A DNA stretch of 64,000 nucleotides from Eggerthellaceae bacterium (GTDB lineage Bacteria > Actinomycetota > Coriobacteriia > Coriobacteriales > Eggerthellaceae). A program made the translations under genes and the position numbers. The stretch lies in contig WRIR01000002.1 of the NCBI GenBank assembly GCA_009782605.1, positions 1 to 64,000 of the forward strand. The letters are read 5' to 3'. The first letter of the stretch is position 1. Each line of letters opens with the position of its first letter. Below, one piece after another: positions 8,545-17,187 of the stretch. The notes beneath the pieces are model-generated. The model searched no databases and was not told the origin of the DNA. It was given only the letters and a program-made list of their open reading frames with translations.

Positions 8545-8814
8545 CGATCCTCCTTTTTCCTTCGGACACCGTCGCCTCCCGTGGCTGAAAGCCCTTGGCG
8601 CGGGGAGGCTTGCGTTGGCGGTATTATGCGGGGGTTCAAAGGGCCCCCGCATCGCCAAATCCCAGTGAAATCAGGGATACTTAAAAAGATGCGAGGGCCT
8701 ACTTATTTTCTAGTGATACGCTCTGAAATGCGATTTTTGGATGCAATGCGCACGCGATGCGGTAGAATACTGCCCAGGTCACAACAACCGGCACGAACAA
8801 GGAGGGGGTTTTCT
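8510..8814. promoter_or_regulatory. Divergent control region of the cai-like cluster and its regulator
   Basis: This is the only intergenic region between the minus-strand cluster and the plus-strand LuxR gene, so both promoters should lie here. It holds an inverted repeat, GCGGGGG (8628-8634) and CCCCCGC (8644-8650) with nine bases between, a candidate operator. Bases 8651-8760 are less GC-rich and suit a promoter region, but I cannot assign a clear -35/-10 pair for the cluster. Confidence 0.5.
8763..8768 (+). promoter_or_regulatory. Candidate -10 box for the LuxR gene
   Basis: The hexamer TAGAAT in context GGTAGAATAC lies 46 bases before the ATG. A -35 match is poor: TTGGAT sits 20 bases upstream. 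Confidence 0.35.
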
Positions 8815-10263
8815 ATGGGGTCGTCAACCACGCAACAAGCACCGAGCGGCCCCGCCCGGCAAAGCCTGGCCACAAGGCCCGTGAAATACCTCGGCTTCGC
8901 CCTTTTGCTCTCCTGGCACTACTGCCTGTGGTTCGTCCCCCAGGCCTTCCCCCACGTAGCGCTCCTTGACGACGGCGTGACCTACGCCTGGCTCATAAAC
9001 CTCGCCGCGACGGTGTGCGCGCTCTTCCTCATCGCGAAGCTCCTGGGAAGGAAGCGCCACCTCTCCGACTACCGCTGGCTCTACGGGGCTGCCCCGCTCC
9101 TTACCGCCGTGGCCACCCTCGTCTTCCTGGCCGTCCCGCAGGCCTTCTCTCTGCGGGCGCTCACCTTCTCGCTCCCCCTCTTCCTCGGCGTGACCGAGGC
9201 GGTGATGTGGATACTGTGGGGCGAGCATTATGCGTCGAGGAAGGCGAACTTCTCCATCAAGCACATCGGCACGGTGTTCGGCCTGACGCTCGTCGCGACC
9301 ATAACGGCCGCGTCCTTCCTGCCTCCCCTGTTCTCGTCCGCCTTCGTCGCCGCCCTTCCCCTGGCGTCAGGCGGGCTTCTGCTCTACACGGTCAGGGGGC
9401 AGGAGGCGTCATACCCGCCCCTGCTCCCGAAGAGCACCGCGAAAGGGGGGTTCAAGAACCTTGTCGTGGTGTGCGCCATATCCTTCGTCGCGAGCCTCGC
9501 CTGCTACTTCCTTGCAGCCATCATCCCCTGGGAGGTGCTGCCGACGGCCGAGGAGAGCTTCACGGTCGGCGTCGTGGGCGGGGGCGTCCTCATACTCGCT
9601 ATCTCGGGGATATGCATCGCCGGGGCGGCGCGGGTCAACATCTTCAAGCTCTATCCGTGGCTCTTGGTGGTCGAGATCGTCGCCTTTGCCCTCTTCCTTG
9701 CCGAGGCGGGCTACTACTTCCCTTCCTTCATCCTCGCGCTGGCGGTGTCGTCCGTCTTCGAGATACTCCTTATCATGTATTTCGGTATCCTGACCTCGAA
9801 GGGCTATGTCCCTCCCGCCTGGGCATTCAGCTTCAGCGCCGGGTTCATCCGCGCGGGCGTCCTCTTCGGCAACTCGCTGGCAATCTTCTACGAGCAGCAC
9901 CCCGCGCTGGCCCAGGCCGTCACGCCCGAGACCTGCATCGTCTTTATCGCCGTCTTGTCAGCCCTGCTGATCGCGCTCGTGAAGCAGGAGTACACCATCG
10001 CGGCGCTCACGTCCGAGCCCATGGCCGCCGACGACCTGGAGCGCATCTGCGGCGAGATAACGCAGGAGTTCGGCCTGTCCGAGCGGGAGTCGGAGATACT
10101 GTTCCTCATCGCCTCGGGGCGCACCGCGGACTCCATTGCCAAGAAGCTCGTGATATCGCCCCATACCGCGAACACGCACATCCGGCACATCTACGAGAAG
10201 ACCCGGATACACAAGCGCTCCGAGCTGCTTAACTACATCAACATGCAGCGCTCCGACTACTGA
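8815..10263 (+). CDS. Membrane-bound LuxR-family regulator with twelve-helix sensor domain
   Basis: A protein of 482 residues. Residues about 20-395 are very hydrophobic, with about twelve predicted helices resembling an MFS-like domain. The last 70 residues form a LuxR/FixJ helix-turn-helix: GLSERESEILFLIASGRT, then IAKKLVISPHTANTHIRHIYEKT. Such fusions are abundant in Eggerthellaceae. The membrane domain probably senses a ligand while the DNA-binding tail faces the cytoplasm. Being divergent from the cai-like cluster, it is the likely regulator, in place of CaiF of enterobacteria. ATG 8815 follows AAGGAGGGGG; the frame is open upstream to 8581 but that stretch is control region. Confidence 0.9.
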   Translation: MGSSTTQQAPSGPARQSLATRPVKYLGFALLLSWHYCLWFVPQAFPHVALLDDGVTYAWLINLAATVCALFLIAKLLGRKRHLSDYRWLYGAAPLLTAVATLVFLAVPQAFSLRALTFSLPLFLGVTEAVMWILWGEHYASRKANFSIKHIGTVFGLTLVATITAASFLPPLFSSAFVAALPLASGGLLLYTVRGQEASYPPLLPKSTAKGGFKNLVVVCAISFVASLACYFLAAIIPWEVLPTAEESFTVGVVGGGVLILAISGICIAGAARVNIFKLYPWLLVVEIVAFALFLAEAGYYFPSFILALAVSSVFEILLIMYFGILTSKGYVPPAWAFSFSAGFIRAGVLFGNSLAIFYEQHPALAQAVTPETCIVFIAVLSALLIALVKQEYTIAALTSEPMAADDLERICGEITQEFGLSERESEILFLIASGRTADSIAKKLVISPHTANTHIRHIYEKTRIHKRSELLNYINMQRSDY

Positions 10264-10300
10264 CCCGCCTGGCGGCGGCCGCGGCGGCCACGACACAACC

Positions 10301-10381
10301 CGGCGGCCGCAGCCCCCTGATGTGGGCGGCCACAGAGCCCGGCGGTCACAGCCTGATAGGTGCGGCGGTCACAGCCTGATA
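10301..10381. repeat. Short direct repeats copying the 3' end of serA
   Basis: The 19-mer cggcggtcacagcctgata occurs at 10340-10358 and 10363-10381 (period 23), and a degenerate relative starts at 10301. The second copy includes the serA stop codon and its last codons, so the first looks like a small duplication of the gene end. Confidence 0.75.
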
Positions 10382-11943
10382 TGCCACAGGTTCTTCAGGT
10401 CGAGCTTCGAGCGGAGCTCCTTGAGTATGTCCTTGGTCACGTCCCCCTCGACGTTCATGAAAATCAGGGCGTCGTTCTCCTCGGGCTTCATGCCGACCTG
10501 CATCGTGGTGATGTTGATGTCCGCGTTGCCGAGGATGGTGCCGATGACGCCTATCTTCCCGGGGGAGTCCACGTACTCGACGATGAGCGAGTTCGCGGTG
10601 GGCACCACTTCCATCGGGTAGTCGAGCAGCGAGACGATGCGCGGCGTATGGGCGGCGCCGGCAAGGGTGCAGGCCGCCTCAAGGCCGTCAGTCTTTACGG
10701 TGATGGTCGAGGCGTACTCGGCGGCATCGGCCTTCGAGCCCGTCTTGACCTCGATGCCGTGGCGCTGTGCGACCGCGTTGGCGTTCACGGGGGTGACCGA
10801 GGTGATGCCCTCGCTCGCGAGGATGCCGCCAAGCGCGCCTGCCGCGAGTATCGACAGGTCGGCGTTCGCCAGGTTGCCCGCGGCGGTTATCTTGAGGCAC
10901 TTCGGCAGCTTGCCGTTTATCTGCGACAGGAGCGAGCCCATCATCTGGCAGGCCGGTATATAGGGGCCGACCGCGTCCATGACCTCAGGGGGCACCGGGG
11001 CCATGTTGACCGCGGTGGCGACTATGGAGCCGTCGAGGCCGGCGGCGACGTACTCGGCTATCTGTATGCCGGCCCGCGCCTGGGCCTCCTTCGTCGAGGC
11101 ACCGAGGTGCGGCGTCAAGACGACGTTGTCGAACTCATGCAGCGGGCTTTCCGTACAGGGCTCCTTCTCGTACACGTCGATGCCGGCGGCGCCTATCTTG
11201 CCGGCGGCGATGAAGTCGGCCAGCGAGGCGACGTTGTAGATGCCGCCGCGCGCGGTGTTCACCAGGATGACGCCGTCCTTCATGGCGGCGTACTGCTCCG
11301 GCCCGAACATGCCGATGGTCTCCTTGGTCTTGGGAAGGTGCACCGTGATGAAGTCGGCGAGCGGGAGTATCTCTTCTACGGTGTCGTAGAGCCTGATGCC
11401 CATTTCCTCGGCGCGCTCAGGCGAGCAGTAGGGGTCATAGCCGATGAGGTTCATGCCGAAGCCCTGCGCACGCTCGGCGACGAGCCCGCCGATGCGCCCG
11501 AGGCCGAAGATGGCGAGCGTCTTCTCGAAGAGCTCGGTGCCGGAGAACTTGCCGCGCTCCCACTTCCCCGCATGCATGGAGGCGTTGGCCATGGTCGTCT
11601 TGCGGGCGCAGGCAAGCATGAGGCACAGCGTCTGCTCGGCCGCAGAGACGATGTTGGAGAAGGGCGCGTTGCACACGATTATGCCCCGCTCGGTGGCCGC
11701 CTCGACATCGACGTTGTCGATGCCGACGCCTGCGCGGCCGATGACCCGCAGGTTCACTCCGGCCTCTATCACCTCGCGGGTTGCCTGGGTTGCGCTGCGC
11801 ACGATAAGCGCCTCGTAGACGGGAATAGCCTCGACGAGCCCCTCCGGGGTCAGGTCGAGCCTCACGTCTACCTCGTGGCCCCGCTCCTTGAGTATTGCAA
11901 TGCCCTCGTCGGCCAGTTTCTCGGATATCAACACCTTTGCCAT
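10369..11943 (-). CDS. serA: D-3-phosphoglycerate dehydrogenase
   Basis: First step of the phosphorylated serine pathway: NAD-linked oxidation of 3-phosphoglycerate to 3-phosphohydroxypyruvate in the cytoplasm. 524 residues, the long form with intervening and C-terminal ACT domains. Visible are the NAD motif GLGRIG (147-152) and the catalytic set Arg232 (NTARGG), Glu261 (DVYEKEP) and His279 (TPHLGAS). The last 75 residues (SLIVEYVDSPGKIGVIGTIL) form an ACT domain, suggesting serine feedback. ATG 11943 follows GAGGAGG. It lies 162 bases after serC in the same direction. Confidence 0.96.
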   Translation of the reverse strand: MAKVLISEKLADEGIAILKERGHEVDVRLDLTPEGLVEAIPVYEALIVRSATQATREVIEAGVNLRVIGRAGVGIDNVDVEAATERGIIVCNAPFSNIVSAAEQTLCLMLACARKTTMANASMHAGKWERGKFSGTELFEKTLAIFGLGRIGGLVAERAQGFGMNLIGYDPYCSPERAEEMGIRLYDTVEEILPLADFITVHLPKTKETIGMFGPEQYAAMKDGVILVNTARGGIYNVASLADFIAAGKIGAAGIDVYEKEPCTESPLHEFDNVVLTPHLGASTKEAQARAGIQIAEYVAAGLDGSIVATAVNMAPVPPEVMDAVGPYIPACQMMGSLLSQINGKLPKCLKITAAGNLANADLSILAAGALGGILASEGITSVTPVNANAVAQRHGIEVKTGSKADAAEYASTITVKTDGLEAACTLAGAAHTPRIVSLLDYPMEVVPTANSLIVEYVDSPGKIGVIGTILGNADINITTMQVGMKPEENDALIFMNVEGDVTKDILKELRSKLDLKNLWHIRL

Positions 11944-12105
11944 ACAGACGACCTCCTCAGATAGTGAAGACTCTAACTTCCTTGTTTCCTGAAACCGCAT
12001 TCCTTCTATCCTGCTGGGCCTCTCACAGGGCCCTTCCTATAGCACAGGGGGTGGGGGGCACACCTTCACAGGCAGCACCCGGCACACAAGGCTCCCGGGC
12101 CCTTC

Positions 12106-13185
12106 CTAGTGGGCGCGCTCGAAGGCGTCCATGAACTCGACAAGCCTCTCGACCCCGGCACGCGGCATGGCGTTGTAGATGCTTGCCCGCATCCCGCCGA
12201 CGCTGCGGTGCCCCTTCAGGTTCTCAAGGCCCGCCTCCTTCGCCTCCGCGACGAACTGGGCGTCCAAGTCGGCGTCGCCCGTCACGAAGGGCACGTTCAT
12301 GAGCGAGCGGTCCTCTTTGCGCACCGTTCCGGCAAACAGGCTGCTCTGGTCGAGGTAGTCGTAGAGCAGCGCCGCCTTCTGCGCGTTGCGCTCGCCCATC
12401 GCCTCAAGCCCGCCCGCGTCCTTGATCCACTTGAAGACCTTGCCGCAGATATAGATGCCGTAGGCCGGCGGCGTGTTGTAGAGCGACTTCTCGTCTGCCT
12501 GGGTCTTCCACTTCAGCATGGTCGGAGTGCCGGGCAGGACCTCGTCGCGGATCAGGTCCTTGCGGATGATGCTGATAACCACGCCGGCGGGCCCGATGTT
12601 CTTCTGTGCGCCGCCGTACATGACGCCGTAGCGCGTGATGTCCACCGGCTCGGACAAAAAACACGACGACACGTCCGCCACGAGGTCCTTGCCCTTCGTG
12701 TCCGGCAGGTTGTGGAACTTCGTGCCGTATATCGTGTTGTTCTCGCAGATGTAGACGTAGTCGGCGTCGTCAGAGACGCCCAGGTCGGAGCAGTCGGGGA
12801 TGTAGGAGAAGGTCTCGTCCTCGCTCGACGCGATAGCGCGTGCCTCGCCGAAGAGCTGCGCCTCCTTCCAGGCCTTCTTGGCCCAGGCCCCGGTGATGAC
12901 GTAGTCCGCCACCTTGTTCTTCATCAGGTTCATCGGCACCGCGGCGAACTGCTGCGACGCGCCGCCTTGCAAGAAGAGCACGGCGTAGTCCTCGGGGATG
13001 CCCACCAGGTCGCGCAGGTCTGCCTCGGCGCCCTCGATGATCCCCGCAAAGGCCTTCGAGCGATGGCTCATCTCCATGACCGACATGCCGCTGCCCCGGT
13101 AGTCGAGCATCTCTGCCGCGGCCTCCTGCAAGACCTCTTCGGGCAAAACGGCAGGCCCTGCTGAGAAGTTGTAGATCCTACCCAT
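12106..13185 (-). CDS. serC: Phosphoserine aminotransferase
   Basis: PLP enzyme converting 3-phosphohydroxypyruvate and glutamate to phosphoserine, the second step of serine synthesis. 359 residues (E. coli 362). The N-terminus IYNFSAGPAVLPEEVL and the Schiff-base Lys195 in GGAQKNIGPAG are diagnostic. ATG 13185 follows GGGAGGG; upstream in-frame residues to 13383 are not conserved. Followed by serA, forming a serCA unit. No serB is in the window. Confidence 0.96.
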   Translation of the reverse strand: MGRIYNFSAGPAVLPEEVLQEAAAEMLDYRGSGMSVMEMSHRSKAFAGIIEGAEADLRDLVGIPEDYAVLFLQGGASQQFAAVPMNLMKNKVADYVITGAWAKKAWKEAQLFGEARAIASSEDETFSYIPDCSDLGVSDDADYVYICENNTIYGTKFHNLPDTKGKDLVADVSSCFLSEPVDITRYGVMYGGAQKNIGPAGVVISIIRKDLIRDEVLPGTPTMLKWKTQADEKSLYNTPPAYGIYICGKVFKWIKDAGGLEAMGERNAQKAALLYDYLDQSSLFAGTVRKEDRSLMNVPFVTGDADLDAQFVAEAKEAGLENLKGHRSVGGMRASIYNAMPRAGVERLVEFMDAFERAH

Positions 13186-13283
13186 GAAAGCCCTCCCCTC
13201 TGATCGTGTTTGAAAGGATGCCCTCGTCCACGGGACGGCCCAGCCTTGCGCCAACACCCGGCCCACACCACCAGGACAGCCTT

Positions 13284-13313
13284 GTTCTATCCCCCACATT
13301 CTAACACTCGCAA
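13284..13313 (-). promoter_or_regulatory. Candidate serC promoter
   Basis: On the minus strand TTGCGA (13308-13313) and TAGAAC (13284-13289) are 18 bases apart, about 100 bases before the serC start. A second -10-like TAGAAT overlaps at 13298-13303, so the exact box is uncertain. Confidence 0.4.
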
Positions 13314-13419
13314 CGCCCCCCACCCCACATACCTCCCCGCAAACAGACAAACGGCACGGTATTTTCACGGGGCGCTTCCGCACATTCGCAGTTTTGCCTT
13401 GCAGAGCGTGTGTTGAGCG

Positions 13420-13674
13420 TTAATTCTTCAAGCAACCAAGCGGCACAACCCGTACGCCGTTTTCCAGTTGAAGAGCGGATTCTGTTGCGCCCAGCTCCGT
13501 CTTGTCCTGAGCGTAACCGTCTCCGTGGCGTTGCAGCTGGTGGTTGCCGGTGCCTTGCTCAGCTATCTCCCTTGTCTTGGCATATACAGTACGGATTCCA
13601 TCGGTCAAAACACGCTTCTTGTCGAGTGTTTTGATATTTTTTTCGACCTCTCGGATCTTGATGGGCTTAGGCAT
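13420..13674 (-). CDS. Hypothetical small protein in a scarred region
   Basis: 84 residues, charged, not recognised. ATG 13674 is preceded by CGGAGG at six bases, which makes translation plausible. The first half (KIREVEKNIKTLDKKR) looks like a short basic helix. It faces away from the adjoining truncated regulator gene. It vaguely resembles N-terminal segments of mobile-element proteins, but I cannot name a family. Base composition is lower in GC than the flanking operons, in keeping with acquired DNA. Confidence 0.4.
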   Translation of the reverse strand: MPKPIKIREVEKNIKTLDKKRVLTDGIRTVYAKTREIAEQGTGNHQLQRHGDGYAQDKTELGATESALQLENGVRVVPLGCLKN

Positions 13675-13692
13675 TATCAACCTCCGTTTTAG

Positions 13693-14328
13693 GTGAGTAT
13701 GTGGTATGTACAGAGAGTTGAGACATTCATGTTCCCGGAGGATGGGTGCAGGGAGCTGGTCTTAAATGCTGTTCAGCACAAGAATTATCTACGCCCAGTA
13801 TCCATCCAGATCAGTGTCTATCCTGACAGAATCTATATCTACAACATCGGCGAGATGCCTCCGGAAATCACCCCTGCGGAGCGCCTTTTCAAAAAACACC
13901 CCTCAGTGCCGCGCAACCCCAACATCGCTAACACCTTCTTTCGGGCTGGCATGGTCGAAGGCTGGGGCAGAGGATACGAAAAGGTGGTTGAGGTCTGCGA
14001 GGCTGCTGGTGCAAACCTCCCTGTTGTGGAAGCCGACTTCGGTGGGCTGATGGTTCGCATTGACGAAAGCGCCAAATACAGAGATCTGCGGCTTGGTCTA
14101 ACCGATCTGTCGCATTCTCATGCGACAGATGCGACAGAAGATGCGACAGAAGCCGTGTTACTCTCTCTAATCGCCGATAATCCTGCAATGAAACAAATGG
14201 AGATGGTTGAAAAGACCGGGAGGCATCGCGCAACAATAGCAAGAAAGCTCAAGGCTTTAAAGGACTCAGGTCGCATTGAGAGAATTGGGTCTGATCGAGA
14301 CGGATCCTGGAAGATACTAAAACCTTGA
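13693..14328 (+). pseudogene. C-terminal fragment of an AlbA_2/Schlafen-type ATP-binding transcriptional regulator
   Basis: About 211 residues matching only the rear half of the family, whose full length is typically 400-480. Visible are the HATPase-like segment GCRELVLNAVQHKNY, the strand VYPDRIYIYNIGEMP, the conserved HPSVPRNPNIANTFFRAGMVEGWGRGYEK, and a C-terminal winged helix (MVEKTGRHRATIARKLKAL). The N-terminal AlbA_2 DNA-binding domain is absent and the frame simply begins at 13693. Residues around 137-152 are encoded by a small tandem repeat of atgcgacaga. I read it as a truncated remnant, although a short product from GTG 13693 cannot be excluded. Confidence 0.7.
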
Positions 14329-14666
14329 TGCTTGCCTCACTTGCTTGAGGATAGATAACTGCTCCAAAGTATGTAGCCCGCCCTAAAAGGCGGGCGACCC
14401 CGGACGACCCGGGCATGATAAAGCGGATCGAAGACCACATGATCGAGAAGGGCATCTGGCTGCCCACGGGCCGAAAGAGCCTCGAAAAAGGCGACGGGAA
14501 GGCCTCAAACGAACTAGTGAAGCTGATAACACAGGCAATCGAGAGAAAGCGCCTCGTCGCGCTCCTTGGCCGACGCGTACGGCAGCTGCAGGGCAAGGAG
14601 CGGGGAAGGCAGCGGGAAGCCTCATGACGAAGACCGATGGCAGCCTGCTGAAGGCTGGACGACCGC
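14329..14666. other. Gap with a hairpin and a short unassigned frame
   Basis: Between the regulator remnant and the DUF2344 gene. A 7-bp stem GCCCGCC/GGCGGGC with loop CTAAAA lies at 14376-14395; it could end transcription from either side but has no U-tract. A 70-codon plus-strand frame at 14415-14627 (MIKRIEDHMIEKGIWLPTGR at its start) has no ribosome site and no family I recognise. It is open upstream without a start to about 14358, so it may be another gene remnant. Confidence 0.4.
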
Positions 14667-15326
14667 CTACAGCAGGTTGAGGAGGGCGTGCTGGGCGGTG
14701 CGGGTGAGGGAGACGAGCTGCAGCGTCTCGCCACCGGGGGCGGCCGGCGCTCCTTGTTGGGCGAGCATCGCCTCGACGAGGGTGTCGCAGCGGAGGCTGC
14801 CGGTCGGGCGCGACCAGAGGGCGAAGGTGAGTCTGTCGCCGTCCCAGACCGGCTCCCCTTCGAGGTAGTCTGCCACCCGCAGCACCTTTTCCTTGGACTT
14901 CCGGGTGAGGGTGACGGTCTCAGGAACCGGCAGGGGGGCCTCCGGCGCACGGGAGAACCGCGCCTCGTAGGCGCACAGCGGGTAGGCGACCGAGGCCGCC
15001 GGGGCCTTGCTGCCGATATAGTTGCACGTATGGGGCATAAGGTCCTCGGCGCTTGTTGCTACAAGGGCTTCCAGGGCCTTGTCCGGGGCCACGTAGGAGG
15101 CCAGGCTCAAGTCGAAGCATTCCTGCAGGCCGCCGACCCCGACCGGCAAGGCGGCGCCGAACGCTATCCTCATGTGGGGTGAGAAGCCCTGCGACACCGC
15201 ATAGGGAAGGCCCGCACGCCTCACCGTGCGCTCAAGGGCACGCGCGAGCTCAAGGTGCGACAGCAGCGCAAGGCGGCCGCCCTTGCAGAAGAACACCCGC
15301 AGGCGGAAGAGCCGCACCTCAGGCAT
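14667..15326 (-). CDS. DUF2344 protein, partner of the upstream radical SAM protein
   Basis: 219 residues, matching the TIGR03936/DUF2344 family: the N-terminal strand RLFRLRVFFCKGGRLALLSHLEL and the motif GLPYAVSQGFSPHMRIAFGAALPVG. The family nearly always follows, or is fused to, a TIGR03960 radical SAM protein, as here. Its start overlaps that gene by eight bases, indicating translational coupling. The biochemical role is unproven; association with RNA or ribosome modification has been suggested from gene neighbourhoods. Confidence 0.85.
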   Translation of the reverse strand: MPEVRLFRLRVFFCKGGRLALLSHLELARALERTVRRAGLPYAVSQGFSPHMRIAFGAALPVGVGGLQECFDLSLASYVAPDKALEALVATSAEDLMPHTCNYIGSKAPAASVAYPLCAYEARFSRAPEAPLPVPETVTLTRKSKEKVLRVADYLEGEPVWDGDRLTFALWSRPTGSLRCDTLVEAMLAQQGAPAAPGGETLQLVSLTRTAQHALLNLL

Positions 15327-17187
15327 GGCGCACCCCCTGTACCTGCGTCTTCACGCCGAGCCCCGGGCAGACACCGCACTCGGAGCAGGCGTCAAAGGTG
15401 CAGTCCACGGTCTTCTCGCCGCCTGCCGCACATTGGCGCTCCCTGCGCAGGAACTCGGGTGTGACACCTGCGCTGATATGGCTCCACGGAAGGAGATAGG
15501 CCGGGTCGAAGGAGCGCTGCGCGGCGATAAGGGGGTCTATCCCCACTGCGCGTGCGGCCTCGTCCCAGGCCTCCTGCTTGAAGCATTCCGTCCAGGCATC
15601 GAAGCGGGCACCCCGCTTCCAGGCCTCTTCGACCCACGCGGCGCACTCACGGCCGCCCCGGCTCAAGACGGCCTCTATCAGGCTCGTCGAAGGGTCGTGC
15701 CAGTTGATGGAGATGGCCCGGCTCTTCACCGAGGAACGGAGCAGGCCCACCCGCCGAAGCGCCTCTTCGGGCTCTATCTGCCCGTCCCACTGGAAGGGCG
15801 TGAGCGGCTTGGGGACGAACAGCGCACAGGCGACGTTGACCTTCACCGCCCCGCGCTGCGCGGCGGGCACGATATCGCGCGCCCGGTCGTAGATGCGCTG
15901 GGCAAGGCTCGCGATGCCCTCGATGTCCTCGTCGGTCTCGGTCGGGAGCCCGATCATGAAGTAAAGCTTGCAGTGGCGCCAGCCCGCATAGAAGGCCGCG
16001 TCGACTGCGTCGAATATGTCATCCTCGGTCACGTTCTTGTTGATGACGTCGCGCAGGCGCTGCGTCCCAGCCTCGGGCGCGAAGGTCAGCCCGCCCTTCT
16101 TCTGCCCCGCGACCAGCCCGGCCATCGTGACCCCGAAGGCATCAAGGCGCTGCGAGGGGATGGAGATGCGGATGCCCCTGCCCGCACATGCGCGGTTCAG
16201 CTGTTCGAGCATCGCCGCTATCTGGGAGTGGTCGGTCGTGGAGAGCGAGGCCAGGCTCACCTCGTCGTACCCGGTCTCGGCAAGGCCGCGTGTTGTCGCA
16301 GACACGATGTTTTCCACCGAACGCTCGCGCACCGGGCGACCCACCATGCCCGCCTGGCAGAAGCGGCAGCCCCGCGTGCAGCCCCGCAGGACCTCGACGT
16401 TGAGGCGGTCGTGCACAGCCTCGACAAAGGGCACGATGCAGGGCTCGTAGGCGCTGCTTTGGGCGAAGCCCGCAAAGAGGCGCTTGTGCACCACCACAGG
16501 AAGCCCTTCATGCACAGGCTCGATCCAAGAGCCCCGCACCTGGGCCGCGTCCTCGGGCAGCCAGCGGTAGAGCGACGGCACATAGCATCCGGGGATGGCG
16601 GCTATCGCCTGCAAGGCCTCGCCGCGGGTGAGGCCTTTGGCCTTGAGCCTCCGGTGGCACAAAAGCACCTCGCACACGGCCTCTTCCCCCTCGCCTATCA
16701 CGAAGGCGTCGAAGAAGGGCGCGAAGGGTTCGGGGTTGAAGGCGCAGGGCCCGCCCGCGATTATGAGCGGGTCGGCATCGCTGCGTTTGTCCTCGCGGTA
16801 GGGGATGTTGGCCAGGTCGAGGACCTCAAGGACGTTCGTCGCCGCCAGCTCGTGCGAGAGCGTGATGCCGACCGCATCGAACTCGGCGAGGGGGGCGCAG
16901 CTCTCAAGGGAGAAGAGCGGAAGGCCCTCTGTGCGCATCGTGTCGCAGAATTCGGGGGCCGGCAGAAAGGCCCGCTCGGCCGCCATGCCCTCTATCCCAT
17001 TGACCGTGTTGCAGAGTATCCTGACCGCCTGGTTCGCCTGCCCCAGCTCATAGGTGTCGGGATATACCATGCAGAAGCGGTAAGAGGCGTCCGGCTTGTA
17101 GGTGCAGCCCCACTCATGGTTGATGTAGCGTGAAGGACGCTCGGCGTTTCGGAGCAGGGCGGCAAGGCGCGGCCAGAGGTCGGTCAC
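15319..17187 (-). CDS. TIGR03960-type radical SAM protein
   Basis: 622 residues. An N-terminal B12-binding-like domain (YPDTYELGQANQAVRIL and IIAGGPCAFNPEPFAPF) precedes the radical SAM core with the 4Fe-4S cysteines in GCTRGCRFCQAG (CX3CX2C). Further core motifs are LRDVINKNVTEDDI and LYFMIGLPTETDEDI. A Cys-rich C-terminus (CTFDACSECGVC) suggests a second metal site. The start is a GTG whose GTGA overlaps the DUF697 stop; the end overlaps the DUF2344 start. The three genes form a tightly coupled unit after rodA. Substrate unknown. Confidence 0.88.
   Translation of the reverse strand: MTDLWPRLAALLRNAERPSRYINHEWGCTYKPDASYRFCMVYPDTYELGQANQAVRILCNTVNGIEGMAAERAFLPAPEFCDTMRTEGLPLFSLESCAPLAEFDAVGITLSHELAATNVLEVLDLANIPYREDKRSDADPLIIAGGPCAFNPEPFAPFFDAFVIGEGEEAVCEVLLCHRRLKAKGLTRGEALQAIAAIPGCYVPSLYRWLPEDAAQVRGSWIEPVHEGLPVVVHKRLFAGFAQSSAYEPCIVPFVEAVHDRLNVEVLRGCTRGCRFCQAGMVGRPVRERSVENIVSATTRGLAETGYDEVSLASLSTTDHSQIAAMLEQLNRACAGRGIRISIPSQRLDAFGVTMAGLVAGQKKGGLTFAPEAGTQRLRDVINKNVTEDDIFDAVDAAFYAGWRHCKLYFMIGLPTETDEDIEGIASLAQRIYDRARDIVPAAQRGAVKVNVACALFVPKPLTPFQWDGQIEPEEALRRVGLLRSSVKSRAISINWHDPSTSLIEAVLSRGGRECAAWVEEAWKRGARFDAWTECFKQEAWDEAARAVGIDPLIAAQRSFDPAYLLPWSHISAGVTPEFLRRERQCAAGGEKTVDCTFDACSECGVCPGLGVKTQVQGVRHA

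Noticed and set aside
11944-12105. Serine-responsive riboswitch or separate promoter before serA
   Set aside because: I found no stable conserved fold or clear -35/-10 pair; serA can be read from the serC promoter.
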